The notes: generated by a model not told the origin, from the sequence alone. A stretch of 64,000 nt of DNA from Methylovirgula sp. (GCF_037200945.1 NZ_JBBCGP010000001.1:1362501-1426500); one strand, 5' to 3'. Counted from the stretch's first letter, positions 50,917 through 60,311 are shown. A program made the numbers and translations.

Positions 50917-52022
50917 ATGTCGGCACCTTCGACGGGCGCCAGGATTTCTTCACTGCTCTCCAGGCGGTTAATCCAATTTTCGACAAACTCCGCGCCGAGT
51001 TCGCTCTCAAGGCTTTCACGATTCTGTCTTAGCAAGCTAGGCAAACGCGACTCGCCAAGAAACGGATCTGAATCCATCATCTCAGCAATTTCGACCAGCC
51101 GCTCTGGCCCAAAAAAACAGGCATAATAGTGTCCAAAACGAGAAATGAGATCATTCAGAAAAACCCGATAGGTGAGTTTGCTCGATTCCTCCGATCGATG
51201 GAAATTGATCAAGTTATCAAGCGGCGGCCGCCTGACAAAGTTATTTGACCCGTGAAGTCTGTAAGCAACGAGGCATTTGTCTAGCAAGACGCTTCCGGTC
51301 AGCATATTGATGCATCTGGCAACATAATTGTCGGTACAGATGCGGATTGTCTGAAACTCTTGCGCGCCGGAAATAAGATCTAGCGCATCCCGCCGGAAAA
51401 ACATGCAAGACGTGGTCGCCCACGGCCATGGACCATTAAAAGTAGCAGGTATGTGTCTGACATCTTCCGACCTAATAGCAGGAAATTTAAATTTGCTTAG
51501 GACCAGCTCGTTGTCGTCGATGCTTCTCAGCAGATTGGCATCTATCGGGAAGGTTGGAAACGAAATCCCAAACGGATAGGCCTGTGTCGTCACTATGTTT
51601 TTGTCGACAATTTGCAATGCATTGCAGCAACTAAACCCGACTGGGCGGCGCGTCGATAAATGTAACGCAACATGGTACGCGACGCACTCTGGCAAAAGAA
51701 GATCGTCGGCGTCGAGCATCAGAACATAATTGCCGCTCGCCTTTTTCAAGCCTTCGATAACCACGCCAGACTGGCCCGCATTCTTCTGCAGAGCGACTAT
51801 CTTCACTTCTGGTTGCTCGCTAGCGAGCTGCTCTAAAACAGACGGGCTGTCATCTGTGGAGCAATCGTCGACAACAATGCATTCGCAATTCGGATATGTC
51901 TGCGCGAGAGAAGACTCGACCGCATCGCGCAAGAACGCCCCGTAATTGTAATTGGATACGATGATAGATACGAGCGGGAGACTTACCGGCATCTCCCAGT
52001 CGCCTTTGGCTTGTCTGCTCAC
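50745..52022 (-). CDS. Family 2 glycosyltransferase with a shared C-terminal tail
   Basis: A 425-residue GT2 enzyme. The donor-binding strand is PLVSIIVSNYNYGAFLRDAV (about 16-35), then CIVVDDCSTDDSPSVLEQLA and the DxD site YVLMLDADDLLLPECVAYHV (about 98-117). The middle shares MLTGSVLLDKCLVAYRLHGS with the GT fragment at 59767 and similar sequence with the GT at 23229. The last ~57 residues (ETPAPIEEEPSGFAAKMPWR to RRRNAAEKPA) recur alone at 12331-12502 and look like an added module. GTG 52022 is preferred, with AGGGGCGA just before it; ATG 51992 is possible. Acts on an unknown glycan. Confidence 0.85.
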   Translation of the reverse strand: MSRQAKGDWEMPVSLPLVSIIVSNYNYGAFLRDAVESSLAQTYPNCECIVVDDCSTDDSPSVLEQLASEQPEVKIVALQKNAGQSGVVIEGLKKASGNYVLMLDADDLLLPECVAYHVALHLSTRRPVGFSCCNALQIVDKNIVTTQAYPFGISFPTFPIDANLLRSIDDNELVLSKFKFPAIRSEDVRHIPATFNGPWPWATTSCMFFRRDALDLISGAQEFQTIRICTDNYVARCINMLTGSVLLDKCLVAYRLHGSNNFVRRPPLDNLINFHRSEESSKLTYRVFLNDLISRFGHYYACFFGPERLVEIAEMMDSDPFLGESRLPSLLRQNRESLESELGAEFVENWINRLESSEEILAPVEGADMETPAPIEEEPSGFAAKMPWRLELEYAKFLCTIGLRKDGSFLWEHANRRRNAAEKPA

Positions 52023-52332
52023 TCGCCCCTATCCTCCCCAGGATTAGAGCCGCGTAAGCTAGACCGCGGCAAAATCAAAATCTACCCTTTTAATATAAAC
52101 GATCGAACCTCCCCGTGCCCTCCGAGGGCTGACCGGAACACGCCCTGGGCGAGGAGCCCAGGGCCTTGCATATGGCCGTGCTTACGTTACGCTCGGAGCA
52201 AATTTTCGGCTCTGGGGAGGGGCAAGTGTCACCGGATACAGAAGGAAGGGAAATCGTCCAATGCAAAATTTTCTACGATAACGAGATGATTTCGCGACGT
52301 TAGTGCCGAGTCGCCACGATCTCGTGCGCACT
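52023..52332. other. Intergenic region with a perfect hairpin
   Basis: No gene is seen. It has a perfect hairpin GCCCTGGGC-GAGGA-GCCCAGGGC at 52142-52164 without a T-tract. It lies between the start of one minus-strand gene (52022) and the stop of the next (52333), so it may hold a promoter and a weak termination structure. Confidence 0.45.
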
Positions 52333-53211
52333 TTATGAATTAACACCGTACTTCGTGTTAATCGCTTTCATCAGAGATGGGTGGCGATCCCATTGGTGAG
52401 CAATCTCGCTAATCGATCCGTCTGGATTTATAACGCGTGCGTCTGAGTCGGCGCACACGCTTTCACGGTCCACAAAGTGCAGCGTCGCAACTCGCACGAA
52501 ATTTTCGATAGGGGAAGCCTCAGGCAACAGTCCGCTATGGAGGATGTAATTGTGCACCGCCTGATCACCGCGCTCGCCATTTTTGATGTGCGCCGGCAAA
52601 CCCATGATGGCTGACTGCATCTTTTCAAGATAGTTTAAAATTTCCTCTGGCCGACCATTCACTGTCCCTGAGCACGAGACACGCCTTCCCTCAAGCGACT
52701 TTAAGACCTGCTCACCGAATTCACGGCGGATCCAATCAGAGTTCCACTGTTCCTCGCCAATTCTTGTAAGCGGCGTTTCGTAATGCACTTCAAGAGCGTT
52801 ACCGAGCGTTGAAAACAGCGGCTTCTGAAAGGTCACATCGCGAACGTCGCTCAAAAGCACATATCGAAAGTGCTTTCTGTCGTTCAACTTGGACCGCAAA
52901 TACGCAGCGTAAGCAAAATAGCGTGCCATATGTGGATTGGGAACTGAGTACTCGCTCGGTTTGAAAGTCACGACTCTGACACCGTGTTTTTCCAAATATG
53001 TTATGAGATCGTCATCAGAAGGGTTCGCAAACATGACCGCTGTGCCAATAAACTCTCCAAGTGAAAAAAGAGATTCCACGAAGGGCTTCACGATGTCCGG
53101 TTTATAACCCGCGGCACAGCCCATAACGAGATCGTGGCGACGCGCGCTAAATGTTGTTTTCCAGATCGAAGAAAGTGCGCGTACTCTCACCCATGCCTCC
53201 CAAGGTGGCAT
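52333..53211 (-). CDS. Putative glycosyltransferase-like protein with an SDVRDVxFQ motif
   Basis: A 292-residue protein from ATG 53211 (MPPWEAWVRVRALSSIWKTT). It reads LVMGCAAGYKPDIVKPFVES, LFSLGEFIGTAVMFANPSDD and FRYVLLSDVRDVTFQKPLFS (about 123-142), where SDVRDV is an acidic, DxD-like metal site found in a family of unclassified glycosyltransferase-like proteins. A later HNYILHSGLLP and HFVDRESV follow. The open frame continues to 53532, but that extension runs into an IS66 relic and is not conserved-looking. It probably belongs to the surface glycan gene set. Confidence 0.6.
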   Translation of the reverse strand: MPPWEAWVRVRALSSIWKTTFSARRHDLVMGCAAGYKPDIVKPFVESLFSLGEFIGTAVMFANPSDDDLITYLEKHGVRVVTFKPSEYSVPNPHMARYFAYAAYLRSKLNDRKHFRYVLLSDVRDVTFQKPLFSTLGNALEVHYETPLTRIGEEQWNSDWIRREFGEQVLKSLEGRRVSCSGTVNGRPEEILNYLEKMQSAIMGLPAHIKNGERGDQAVHNYILHSGLLPEASPIENFVRVATLHFVDRESVCADSDARVINPDGSISEIAHQWDRHPSLMKAINTKYGVNS

Positions 53212-53424
53212 TTTTCGAAAGATAACGTACCACGGTTTGCAGTTCAGACAAGGCTCGTCACGGCCCTTCCAGCGGCAGCTGCGCCCGCTAGACTCGCCTG
53301 GCTGCCACGCTTTCGTACATTTCCGATCGAATAGACGAAGGCGCCGCGCCTGCCTTCGCTCGCATCGACGGCCCACGGCATCGGCGTGGGCGCGATAACA
53401 CGCAGCGTAAGCGGTTAGCCGTTG

Positions 53425-54116
53425 CCGTTCAGGCTGCGTAGTGCCAGGGCAGGAGAGCATCGATCTCGGCGTTGGGCCAGCCGTTGGCGAGACGCTCGAG
53501 CGTTTGCGTGAGCCATGCGAGCGGATCGACATCGTTCATTTTTGTCGTCTGCAGCAATGTCGCTATGGTTGCCCACGTTCGTCCACCGCCGTCGCTGCCC
53601 GCGAAGAGCGAGTTCTTTCGCGTAATTGTTTGCGGCCGGATGGCGCGCTCCACAATGTTGGAGTCGATCTCGACGCGGCCATCTGTGAGGAAGCGTTCGA
53701 GCGTCGCCCGCCGTGAGATGGCGTAGCGGATTGCCTCCGCCAGTTTGGACTTGCCGGAGATACGTGGAAGCGCGTCTTGCCAAAGCTTGAACAGATCGGC
53801 GACGATCGCGACTGAGGTTGACCAGCCGTGAACTCGCCTTATCTTCGGTCAGTGCATCGGGCTGCGACGCGGCCATCCTCACGCCGCCTTTGCGAAGCGC
53901 CTTACGCCAGGAAAAAAGCTGCGACGGATCAATGCCGACGCGACGCGCAATCGCGGAAACATTCGCCCCAGGCAGAAAAGATTCCGCTACCACCTGCTCT
54001 TTGAGCTCATCTGACCACCGCCGGTGCAGACGAACCGGAGCACCCTCAAGACGTTCCGCAACCGGAACCGCCTCGATCATATGGAATGTTCTATCACCAG
54101 ACCTAGGAGTAGACAT
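53425..54116 (-). pseudogene. Fused IS66 tnpA-tnpC remnant
   Basis: The first part codes MSTPRSGDRTFHMIEAVPVA, then VVAESFLPGANVSAIARRVG (TnpA helix-turn-helix) up to about 53825. From there the DNA matches the end of tnpC of the 48148 element in another frame, including VERAIRPQTITRKNSLFAGS and GGRTWATIATLLQ, and ends at LLPWHYAA. All of tnpB and about two thirds of tnpC are deleted. Confidence 0.82.
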
Positions 54117-54193
54117 AGAAGATCACACCAGAGCATATCGCTCCGGTCTGAATACCCACTCGTCAAATCCTCCGCCAGATGGGATCACCTTGC

Positions 54194-55752
54194 TTTCAAT
54201 TACCCATAAATTTTTGTCCCGATCGCAGCACCCAATTCGATATCCGTTAGCTTGGATAGACCGCGCCATATCACGATATTTCCCGGAGGTGGATCGCTGG
54301 CTCTCGCTAAGTATCCTCCAAGCCGCGCTACTTTAACGACGTAGTGCGAGAGCGTTTTTCGCCGAGGACTATCACCATTCCGATCTTTCACTAGATGATC
54401 GAGAAGCTTAATTTCGATCTCGGTCATCGCCATTTGCGGCGGCGCATTCGGCGTGGAACGATTGAGCATCGTCATCCAGAAGACGCGCCAACTCACAATA
54501 CAGAAAACCGCGATCAGATTCACTAGACGCTCAGCGGTCCGCAGTTTCGACTCCTCCGCCTTGCAGCCTGATTTGAGGATTTTATGGAAGACCTCGATTT
54601 TCCACCGCATCGCGTACCATTCGAGCTTCTCGATGGTGTCCTTACGCGATTTAACTGGGAGATTGGTGAGAAGTTTCCACTCGATCTTCTTTCGTCGCTT
54701 TGGCATTCCTCGCTCTTGAGCATGGATCACGGTTAGATTAAGCGCTGGATATTTCTTCTGCTTGCCAATTGGTGGGAGGACTCGAAGTTTGCAGAAACGG
54801 ATTTCGAGAAGTGCTTCATCTGAATCACCATTGCTGTCTTTGACTTCGATCCGATGCAAGCCTTTGACCGCGACTTCATCCATTTCGTCGGCAATCGTAT
54901 GATCACCGTCCTCGGCAAGCCGATCAACACAGGTTCGCACAAGAAAATGCGTTCCAACCTCCTCAGCCAAGCAAAACAGCTCATAAATGTCGCTCTCGCG
55001 ATCACCAATATGAACACATCGTCCGGGGGCAGCGAGAAGGTCGGTCGATTGCCGCAAATTCTCCAACCAGCGGACGCTCTCCTTCTGTTCGATCGGAACC
55101 CGCGTCGGATTGACCTTTCGCTTCAGCGCCGTCGTCCCTTTGAACTTCTTGCGCGTCCAGAACTTGATGGCAGTCAGGCCGAACGGAAGCCCCTCGGTCG
55201 TCACGGCCAGGCTCGAATGCATGAGAACACCGCACTGCGTGCGCCCTGCCGTCTTACCCGTAAAGCCAATCAAATCCGGCTTCTCGCGCTTGAAACTGAA
55301 TTCCGTCGTGTCATGCAGGACGAGGATCGGTCCCTCTGCCTCGGTCACGCGCCCACGCGTCGCCTCGAAATGGCCGCGAAGAATATCCGCCTCGTTGACC
55401 CGTTCGTTGGAGAAAAAGCGATAGGCAGCCTTCGTGTTGGCCCAATCCCGGCAAATCTGCGGGATGCTTTGACCCATGTCGCTCCCGATCTGCCCGAGCA
55501 ATTTGCAAAACCGTCGCCCAAGACGCTCGTCCTTAAACTCGCATCCCGCAACTTCCCGATCAATCCACGTCTCGATATCGGATGTCAGTCGTTGAATAGA
55601 CGCCGCCCCGCGCTCCTTCAACTTCAAACCCATTGAGCATCCCGTGATTTCGAATCAGGTGCTCAACAATGAATCACAACAGATTCTAACGATGCAAGAT
55701 TCCGCCCGGGATACCCTGCGCAGAGCGGCCGCTAATTTATGGGTAATTGAAA
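54194..55752 (-). mobile_element. IS4-family element with 11-bp target duplication
   Basis: Terminal repeats TTTCAATTACCCATAAATT (54194-54212) and the exact complement ending at 55752. A perfect 11-bp target duplication GATCACCTTGC flanks it (54183-54193, 55753-55763), within the IS66 left end. Size 1559 bp with one transposase. Confidence 0.93.
54200..55633 (-). CDS. IS4-family (Tn5-like) transposase
   Basis: A 477-residue DDE transposase. The N-terminal Tn5-type DNA-binding domain is CEFKDERLGRRFCKLLGQIG then IPQICRDWANTKAAYRFFSN. Catalytic residues are in ILVLHDTTEFSFKREK (D), CVHIGDRESDIYELFCLAEE (D) and YAMRWKIEVFHKILKSGCKA with the YREK-like Glu. Its stop codon is only six bases from the element end. 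Intact ends and frame suggest recent activity. Confidence 0.92.
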   Translation of the reverse strand: MGLKLKERGAASIQRLTSDIETWIDREVAGCEFKDERLGRRFCKLLGQIGSDMGQSIPQICRDWANTKAAYRFFSNERVNEADILRGHFEATRGRVTEAEGPILVLHDTTEFSFKREKPDLIGFTGKTAGRTQCGVLMHSSLAVTTEGLPFGLTAIKFWTRKKFKGTTALKRKVNPTRVPIEQKESVRWLENLRQSTDLLAAPGRCVHIGDRESDIYELFCLAEEVGTHFLVRTCVDRLAEDGDHTIADEMDEVAVKGLHRIEVKDSNGDSDEALLEIRFCKLRVLPPIGKQKKYPALNLTVIHAQERGMPKRRKKIEWKLLTNLPVKSRKDTIEKLEWYAMRWKIEVFHKILKSGCKAEESKLRTAERLVNLIAVFCIVSWRVFWMTMLNRSTPNAPPQMAMTEIEIKLLDHLVKDRNGDSPRRKTLSHYVVKVARLGGYLARASDPPPGNIVIWRGLSKLTDIELGAAIGTKIYG

Positions 55753-55770
55753 GATCACCTTGCCGCTTAC

Positions 55771-56084
55771 TACCCAACCCGCGCATGAGAGCTTGTTCAA
55801 CCGTCGTCTTTGGCCCCGCCTCCTGCCTTGGGCATCGTTCAAATAAAATCACCCAAGTGAACCTGGGGACGACCACGCTTGCCCAAACTCATTGAGGACG
55901 AACATGAGAGCAGGTAGCCGAGCGGCAATTTTCCCGTGAATCGAGATTTAATGCCTGCTCGCCGAGCTGCGGCGTCGGATCAAAGAGAACAATCGAGTTC
56001 GTGCCATACCCGAAGCACCCTCGCGTAGTGTCGCAAGTGGGAATTGTTTGCCGCCTTCTCGCCTATGCGCTTCCAAGCGAATGA
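55771..56084. other. Intergenic region, no gene seen
   Basis: It lies between the IS66 relic and the stop of the GT41-like gene. Short open frames only. A plus-strand fragment around 55960-56000 (AELRRRIKENNRVRAIPEA-like) could be a trace of an IS3 orfA, but is too short to call. Confidence 0.35.
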
Positions 56085-58238
56085 TCAATGCAGAATCCTA
56101 GGCGACGCAATGAGTTCTAACGCTTTGCCCAATCGTTGGCCGAATTGATCTGGATCAAGGAAGGGAGCCTCTTTCGCAGCCAAGGACAGCTGTCTGGACA
56201 AAGAGGCTCGCAGCTCCGGTGAATGCGCGATCTCTAGGGCTTTAGACTCGTAATCAGCGGCATTACTTGCGACCATAAAATCCATGCCGAGCGCGCGCAT
56301 CATGCCAGTTCCGAGCAAGCCACGCTGCGTCCTGCCTCTTAGGGTCACAATTGGACACCCAGCGAGGATTGGTTCGATCAATGACGCCCCCCCCGAAAAC
56401 GGAAACGTGTCGAGATAGACAGTTACATGCTGCATCATTCGAAAAATCTGAGCCGGGGTTAACGGCGACAATATCTGAATACGTCCAGGCGAAATGCCGG
56501 CGTCGGTAAATTCGTTAAGTAACGCTCGACACAGCTTTTTTTCCCTTAGATTAAGTGACCAATTAGGATTAAATGGATATAGAATCAACGCGCTGTCTGG
56601 AGCGGATTTCAAAATATTTATAAGACTTTGCCGGAGCGCGGGCGTCAGCTTGTAGATGACGCCACCGCAAGCGAAGACGACTGACGCCCGGACCTTTACA
56701 ACGTCGGCCACGTCTACGTCCTGCTTACGGGGATCTCGTGGACCGAAGCCAAAGCAGTTGAAAGTCCCTTCAAGCCAATGCACTGTTTCTGTATAGTGCT
56801 TCTCGGCTTGCTCATTTGGCTCGGTATTGCGTGCGGTGAGAACAATGTCCGTCGTAGGAAAGCCCGTTGTACTTGGGCTTATCGCAACTGTCAGAATGTG
56901 CAGCCGAGCCAGCCGGTGTGTAAGAAGATGTCGAACATCTGACGCTTGAGCCGCAACGTAATTAGCGATGATGAGAAAATCGAGGTCAAGAGCACGTATT
57001 GCAGATACTCTCTCGTCTACGCTTTCAAAGTCGACCACTTCGATGCGCTCGAACGCTTCCTTGACTGTTGCGCCAAACGCGCAGGTAGGAGGAGGCTGCC
57101 TAGTGACAAGTACGAGTTCAAAACGGTGACGATCTAGACCTAACCCAAATGGCAACACGAGGAAACTTTCATTACGCGGCTCAAAATCGTTCACAAAGAC
57201 TCCAACGCGCAAGCGTTCGTTGGTTCTGCGAGACTCAAAATTAAAATCTAATTGACGACCAGTCATTCTCAAATGGGTTTCGGTCCACTTTCCGGCGGCG
57301 GAAGCGAGGGGGCGTAAATTCACTTCCGAGAAAAGTGCCGGCAGGAAGGAAAAATGCCGCGTAACGCATTCCGCCACTTCTGCTCTGAGCGCTTCATCAA
57401 GAGGGACAGCGTGCAACTGCTCAAGGTCTGTGAAAAGGCGCTCGATAAATCTTATCATTCGCTCATGCCGGGCGTGGCTACTAATGAACATCGGAAAATC
57501 AAAAAGATAATACAAAAACTCGGGATTATCGCGTAAGGTTTCATCGGTGAAATTCGGCCGCCAAAAGCTGTCAAAGGCATAGCCATGCTGCATAATCACT
57601 CGCAGCAGCCAGACGCGATCTTCCTCCTTCGCTATCTGAAGTCGTAATCCCGCCCACTTTAGAATTTGCCTATCAAACCAATCGGGGCCATCTAAAGGGC
57701 GTTCGATCCTTCGCCAACCCCCGCGCGGTCGTCCTACTGATTTCACCCACCTTCGACGCAAAGAGGATGGTCCCGCAAAAAAGCTTTTCAGAAGGAGCAG
57801 CTTAAATATCTTCCATGTGCCGGTGATTACGTTGACATGCGATAGTAACCGGCGCCGAAATCGCCAAACTAGAGTCAATTTTGAGATCCTGCTTGGAAGA
57901 AGTGCCACTCTAGGGGGTAAAAACGCTACAGCAAAAAGCGCCCAAAACAATTGCACCTGAAACGGAGGCGAGACGGATGGGGTGCGATTGATATCTGAAT
58001 TGCCAAGGGAACGGCAAGGGCGGCTGATGCCAGGTATGGACGGCGCCACCCGAAACTGAGAAGAATGCAACTTTGAAGAGCGGAATCGCCCGCAGTTCGC
58101 CATCTGTCTCCGCTGCTGTTGACCTGGCCGCCATCTTGCGCTTGCGACCAGGCCTTCAGAGTTCTCGGCGGATGAGTCCTGAAGCATCTCGCTGGCAAGC
58201 GACAGATCCGTAACGATCTTCTTCAGCTTCGCGTTCAC
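56085..58238 (-). CDS. GT41-like (O-GlcNAc transferase-type) glycosyltransferase with irregular N-terminus
   Basis: A 717-residue frame. The C-terminal half (about 350-710) resembles bacterial GT41 enzymes: ERLRVGVFVNDFEPRNESFL, VFACGGVIYKLTPALRQSLI, SALILYPFNPNWSLNLREKK, VTVYLDTFPFSGGASLIEPI and LAGCPIVTLRGRTQRGLLGT, where the last two form the nucleotide-sugar site. The N-terminal 170 residues are unusual: a normal start (MNAKLKKIVTDLSLASEMLQ) is followed by Arg/Ser/Pro-rich sequence (about 35-95) that looks like out-of-frame coding, then helical sequence from about 180. One or two frameshifts may lie there. The start is 7 bp from the IS701 copy 2 left end, so the native promoter has probably been lost. 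Confidence 0.65.
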   Translation of the reverse strand: MNAKLKKIVTDLSLASEMLQDSSAENSEGLVASARWRPGQQQRRQMANCGRFRSSKLHSSQFRVAPSIPGISRPCRSLGNSDINRTPSVSPPFQVQLFWALFAVAFLPPRVALLPSRISKLTLVWRFRRRLLSHVNVITGTWKIFKLLLLKSFFAGPSSLRRRWVKSVGRPRGGWRRIERPLDGPDWFDRQILKWAGLRLQIAKEEDRVWLLRVIMQHGYAFDSFWRPNFTDETLRDNPEFLYYLFDFPMFISSHARHERMIRFIERLFTDLEQLHAVPLDEALRAEVAECVTRHFSFLPALFSEVNLRPLASAAGKWTETHLRMTGRQLDFNFESRRTNERLRVGVFVNDFEPRNESFLVLPFGLGLDRHRFELVLVTRQPPPTCAFGATVKEAFERIEVVDFESVDERVSAIRALDLDFLIIANYVAAQASDVRHLLTHRLARLHILTVAISPSTTGFPTTDIVLTARNTEPNEQAEKHYTETVHWLEGTFNCFGFGPRDPRKQDVDVADVVKVRASVVFACGGVIYKLTPALRQSLINILKSAPDSALILYPFNPNWSLNLREKKLCRALLNEFTDAGISPGRIQILSPLTPAQIFRMMQHVTVYLDTFPFSGGASLIEPILAGCPIVTLRGRTQRGLLGTGMMRALGMDFMVASNAADYESKALEIAHSPELRASLSRQLSLAAKEAPFLDPDQFGQRLGKALELIASPRILH

Positions 58239-58245
58239 GTCCTAA

Positions 58246-59762
58246 TCTTACTGAGTCAGAAAGCCGCGGCGGTTTGCGGAGGCGACTCACGTAGGCTTGG
58301 GAGATTCATTTCGGCACGGAGGCCATGATGGATCTTCGAACGGATGGCTGTGCGGAACGGTTTTGGGTTACGTTGCAGGGCTGGTGAGGGTGCTCGGTCA
58401 TGTGGACCGAGCTCGTCCGCTACGCGATTATTGCACCGGGCTTCTGATGCCGGTCGAACGCAAGAGCGTTGAGCCGATGGCGGCGGTGACAGCGCCGGAA
58501 CGGACGGCGGCACAGCACCAATCCCTGTTGCACTTCGTGGGTGAGGGACGCTGGTCCGATGAGGCGGTTTTGGCCAAGGTGCAGGAGATGGTCCTGCCGA
58601 AGATCGAGGACCATGGACCAATCCAGGCGTGGATCATCGATGACACAGGGTTCCCCAAGAAAGGCCGGCATTCGGTCGGCGTGGCGCGGCAATATTGCGG
58701 CCAGCTGGGCAAGCAGGATAATTGTCAGGTCGCCGTCTCGCTGTCGCTGGCCAACAGGCACGCCAGCCTGCCGGTAGCTTATCAGCTCTATCTTCCGCAC
58801 GACTGGGCCGACGACGAACTGCGGCGGTGCAAAGCCCATGTGCCTCAGGAGATCGGCTTCAAGACCAAGCCCGAGATCGCGCTCGCGCAAATCCGCGCGG
58901 CCTATGACGCGGGACTGCCTCGCGGCGTCGTCCTGATGGACGCTGGCTATGGCGCCAACACGGAGCTGCGCCGGGCCATTGCCGCCTTGGGCTTGACCTA
59001 TGTCGCCGGCATTCTGCCCAACACCACAGTGTGGGCGCCGGGCACCGCACCGGCTCGTCCCAAGGCGTGGTCAGGCCGCGGCCGCCCACCCAGCCTGATG
59101 CGCCGCGACAGCCACCACCAACCGATCTCGGTGAAGGCGCTGGCGCAGAGCCTGCCGGCCAAAGCCTGGCGCACGGTCACATGGCGCGAAGGAACCGCCG
59201 AGCCGCTCACCTCGCGTTTCGCACGCCTGCGCGTTCGTGCCGCCCATCGCGATTACAATCTGTCCGAGGCGCGGCTTGAAGAATGGCTATTGATCGAGTG
59301 GCCCAAGGGCGAAGCTGAACCGATAAAATACTGGTTCTCGACGCTGCCGGAGAAAATCGCATTCACGCGTCTGGTTGACCTTACAAAGCTGCGTTGGCGC
59401 ATCGAGCGCGATTATCAGGATCTCAAGCAGGAGATCGGCCTGGGGCACTTCGAAGGCCGCGGCTGGCGCGGCTTCCATCATCACGCGACGCTGTGCATTG
59501 CCTCCTATGGATTCCTGATCTGCGAAAGGCAGACGATTCCCCCCTCGGGCATGCGTCCCGGCGGGGTCTTCCAAACGCCTTGTCTTTCCGCCAATCAGCG
59601 ACCCCGCGGCTCTGCCGCTGCGCACAGAACGTCACATCCCAAACTCCATCGCGACCATGCGACGACGATTAACGGTCGCGCTCGCCAGACAACTCGCGCG
59701 ATGTCCCTGCTGTGCACGACCGATCAAGAAAGTCAGGCTACGAAATTTATGACGCAGTAAGA
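58246..59762 (+). mobile_element. IS701-family element, copy 2
   Basis: 1517 bp, the same length as copy 1 and apparently identical in sequence. The 4-bp flanks are CTAA (58242-58245) on the left and CTAG (59763-59766) on the right, so they do not match as a target duplication should. This points to recombination between IS copies or an adjacent deletion after insertion. Confidence 0.92.
58297..59760 (+). CDS. IS701-family transposase, copy 2
   Basis: A protein identical to that of copy 1 (26159-27622), including AWIIDDTGFPKKGRHSVGVA, GVVLMDAGYGANTELR and WRIERDYQDLKQEIGLGHFE, and the same apparent 1-base shift that separates MMDLRTDGCAERF (from ATG 58325) from the core. The sharing shows recent spread of an already shifted element, or that the shift does not abolish mobility. 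Confidence 0.8.
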   Translation: MGDSFRHGGHDGSSNGWLCGTVLGYVAGLVRVLGHVDRARPLRDYCTGLLMPVERKSVEPMAAVTAPERTAAQHQSLLHFVGEGRWSDEAVLAKVQEMVLPKIEDHGPIQAWIIDDTGFPKKGRHSVGVARQYCGQLGKQDNCQVAVSLSLANRHASLPVAYQLYLPHDWADDELRRCKAHVPQEIGFKTKPEIALAQIRAAYDAGLPRGVVLMDAGYGANTELRRAIAALGLTYVAGILPNTTVWAPGTAPARPKAWSGRGRPPSLMRRDSHHQPISVKALAQSLPAKAWRTVTWREGTAEPLTSRFARLRVRAAHRDYNLSEARLEEWLLIEWPKGEAEPIKYWFSTLPEKIAFTRLVDLTKLRWRIERDYQDLKQEIGLGHFEGRGWRGFHHHATLCIASYGFLICERQTIPPSGMRPGGVFQTPCLSANQRPRGSAAAHRTSHPKLHRDHATTINGRARQTTRAMSLLCTTDQESQATKFMTQ

Positions 59763-59766
59763 CTAG

Positions 59767-60219
59767 AGGGGGATCGGTGCCTTGACAGGCAGCGTCCTGA
59801 TTGATCGTCCACTTGGTGTCTATCGGTTGCACGGCGCCAATACGTTTTCCCGAATGGCGCACCTCAACGGTATTCTGAACTATGATCCAGCGGACAATTA
59901 TGACGAAAAAGCCCGGCGTCTGGCGATTGATCTAATTGTTTCCAACATCGCTCAATTCGCGCGCCGAGTACCGAGCCGATTCCAGCTTTTGCTGGCGCTA
60001 CGGACGCTCGATGTGCCGTGTCCACGCGGATCGAAGGCGCGGGGATCCGGCACTTACGCCGGCGCCCAAATCATCAAAAATTTCCGAGAAGTGAGCCAAG
60101 CAGTCGGCCTAGGGCTGTTCATCCTATCATCCTTCTTCTTTGGCATCGCTCCTTGGCGACTCCTCATGGCCCTCTACCGCCTTGCCACCGGGCAGCGAAC
60201 GAAGCTAACAGATGCTTGA
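59767..60219 (+). pseudogene. Glycosyltransferase C-terminal fragment cut by IS701
   Basis: From the IS border the frame reads LTGSVLIDRPLGVYRLHGAN then TFSRMAHLNGILNYDPADNY, matching the C-terminal region of the GT2 at 50745-52022 (LTGSVLLDKCLVAYRLHGSN). It ends with a hydrophobic segment (AVGLGLFILSSFFFGIAPWR). The donor-binding N-terminal two thirds are absent. The missing part is not on the other side of the IS, so DNA has been lost or moved. Confidence 0.82.
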
Positions 60220-60311
60220 CAACATCGTCTAACCCCCTTGCTTTAACGAGTGCGTTACGGGCGTATGTGCTGCGCCGCTGGCGGCGCAGCCCTACAGACG
60301 GCTGAACAACT

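Larger units (their letters stand above)
53407..55770 (-). mobile_element. IS66-family relic (second type), internally deleted, carrying an IS4 element
   Basis: The right end GTAAGCGGTTAGCCG is at 53407 and the left end (…GCAAGGTGATC inverted, closing GCCGCTTAC) at 55770. Between them the tnpA N-terminal part joins the tnpC C-terminal part with tnpB and most of tnpC missing. An IS4-family element is inserted 18 bp from the left end (54194-55752). The outer 8-bp flanks (CACGCAGC and TACCCAAC) do not match, so the copy has suffered further rearrangement. Confidence 0.82.

Noticed and set aside
52142..52164. Perfect hairpin as a transcription terminator
   Set aside because: No T-tract follows on either strand; it is kept only as a structure in the intergenic region.
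53212..53532. N-terminal extension of the 52333 gene by about 107 residues
   Set aside because: The extension runs into the IS66 relic that begins at 53407 and is Arg/Ser-rich; the coding-like sequence starts at MPPWEAW.
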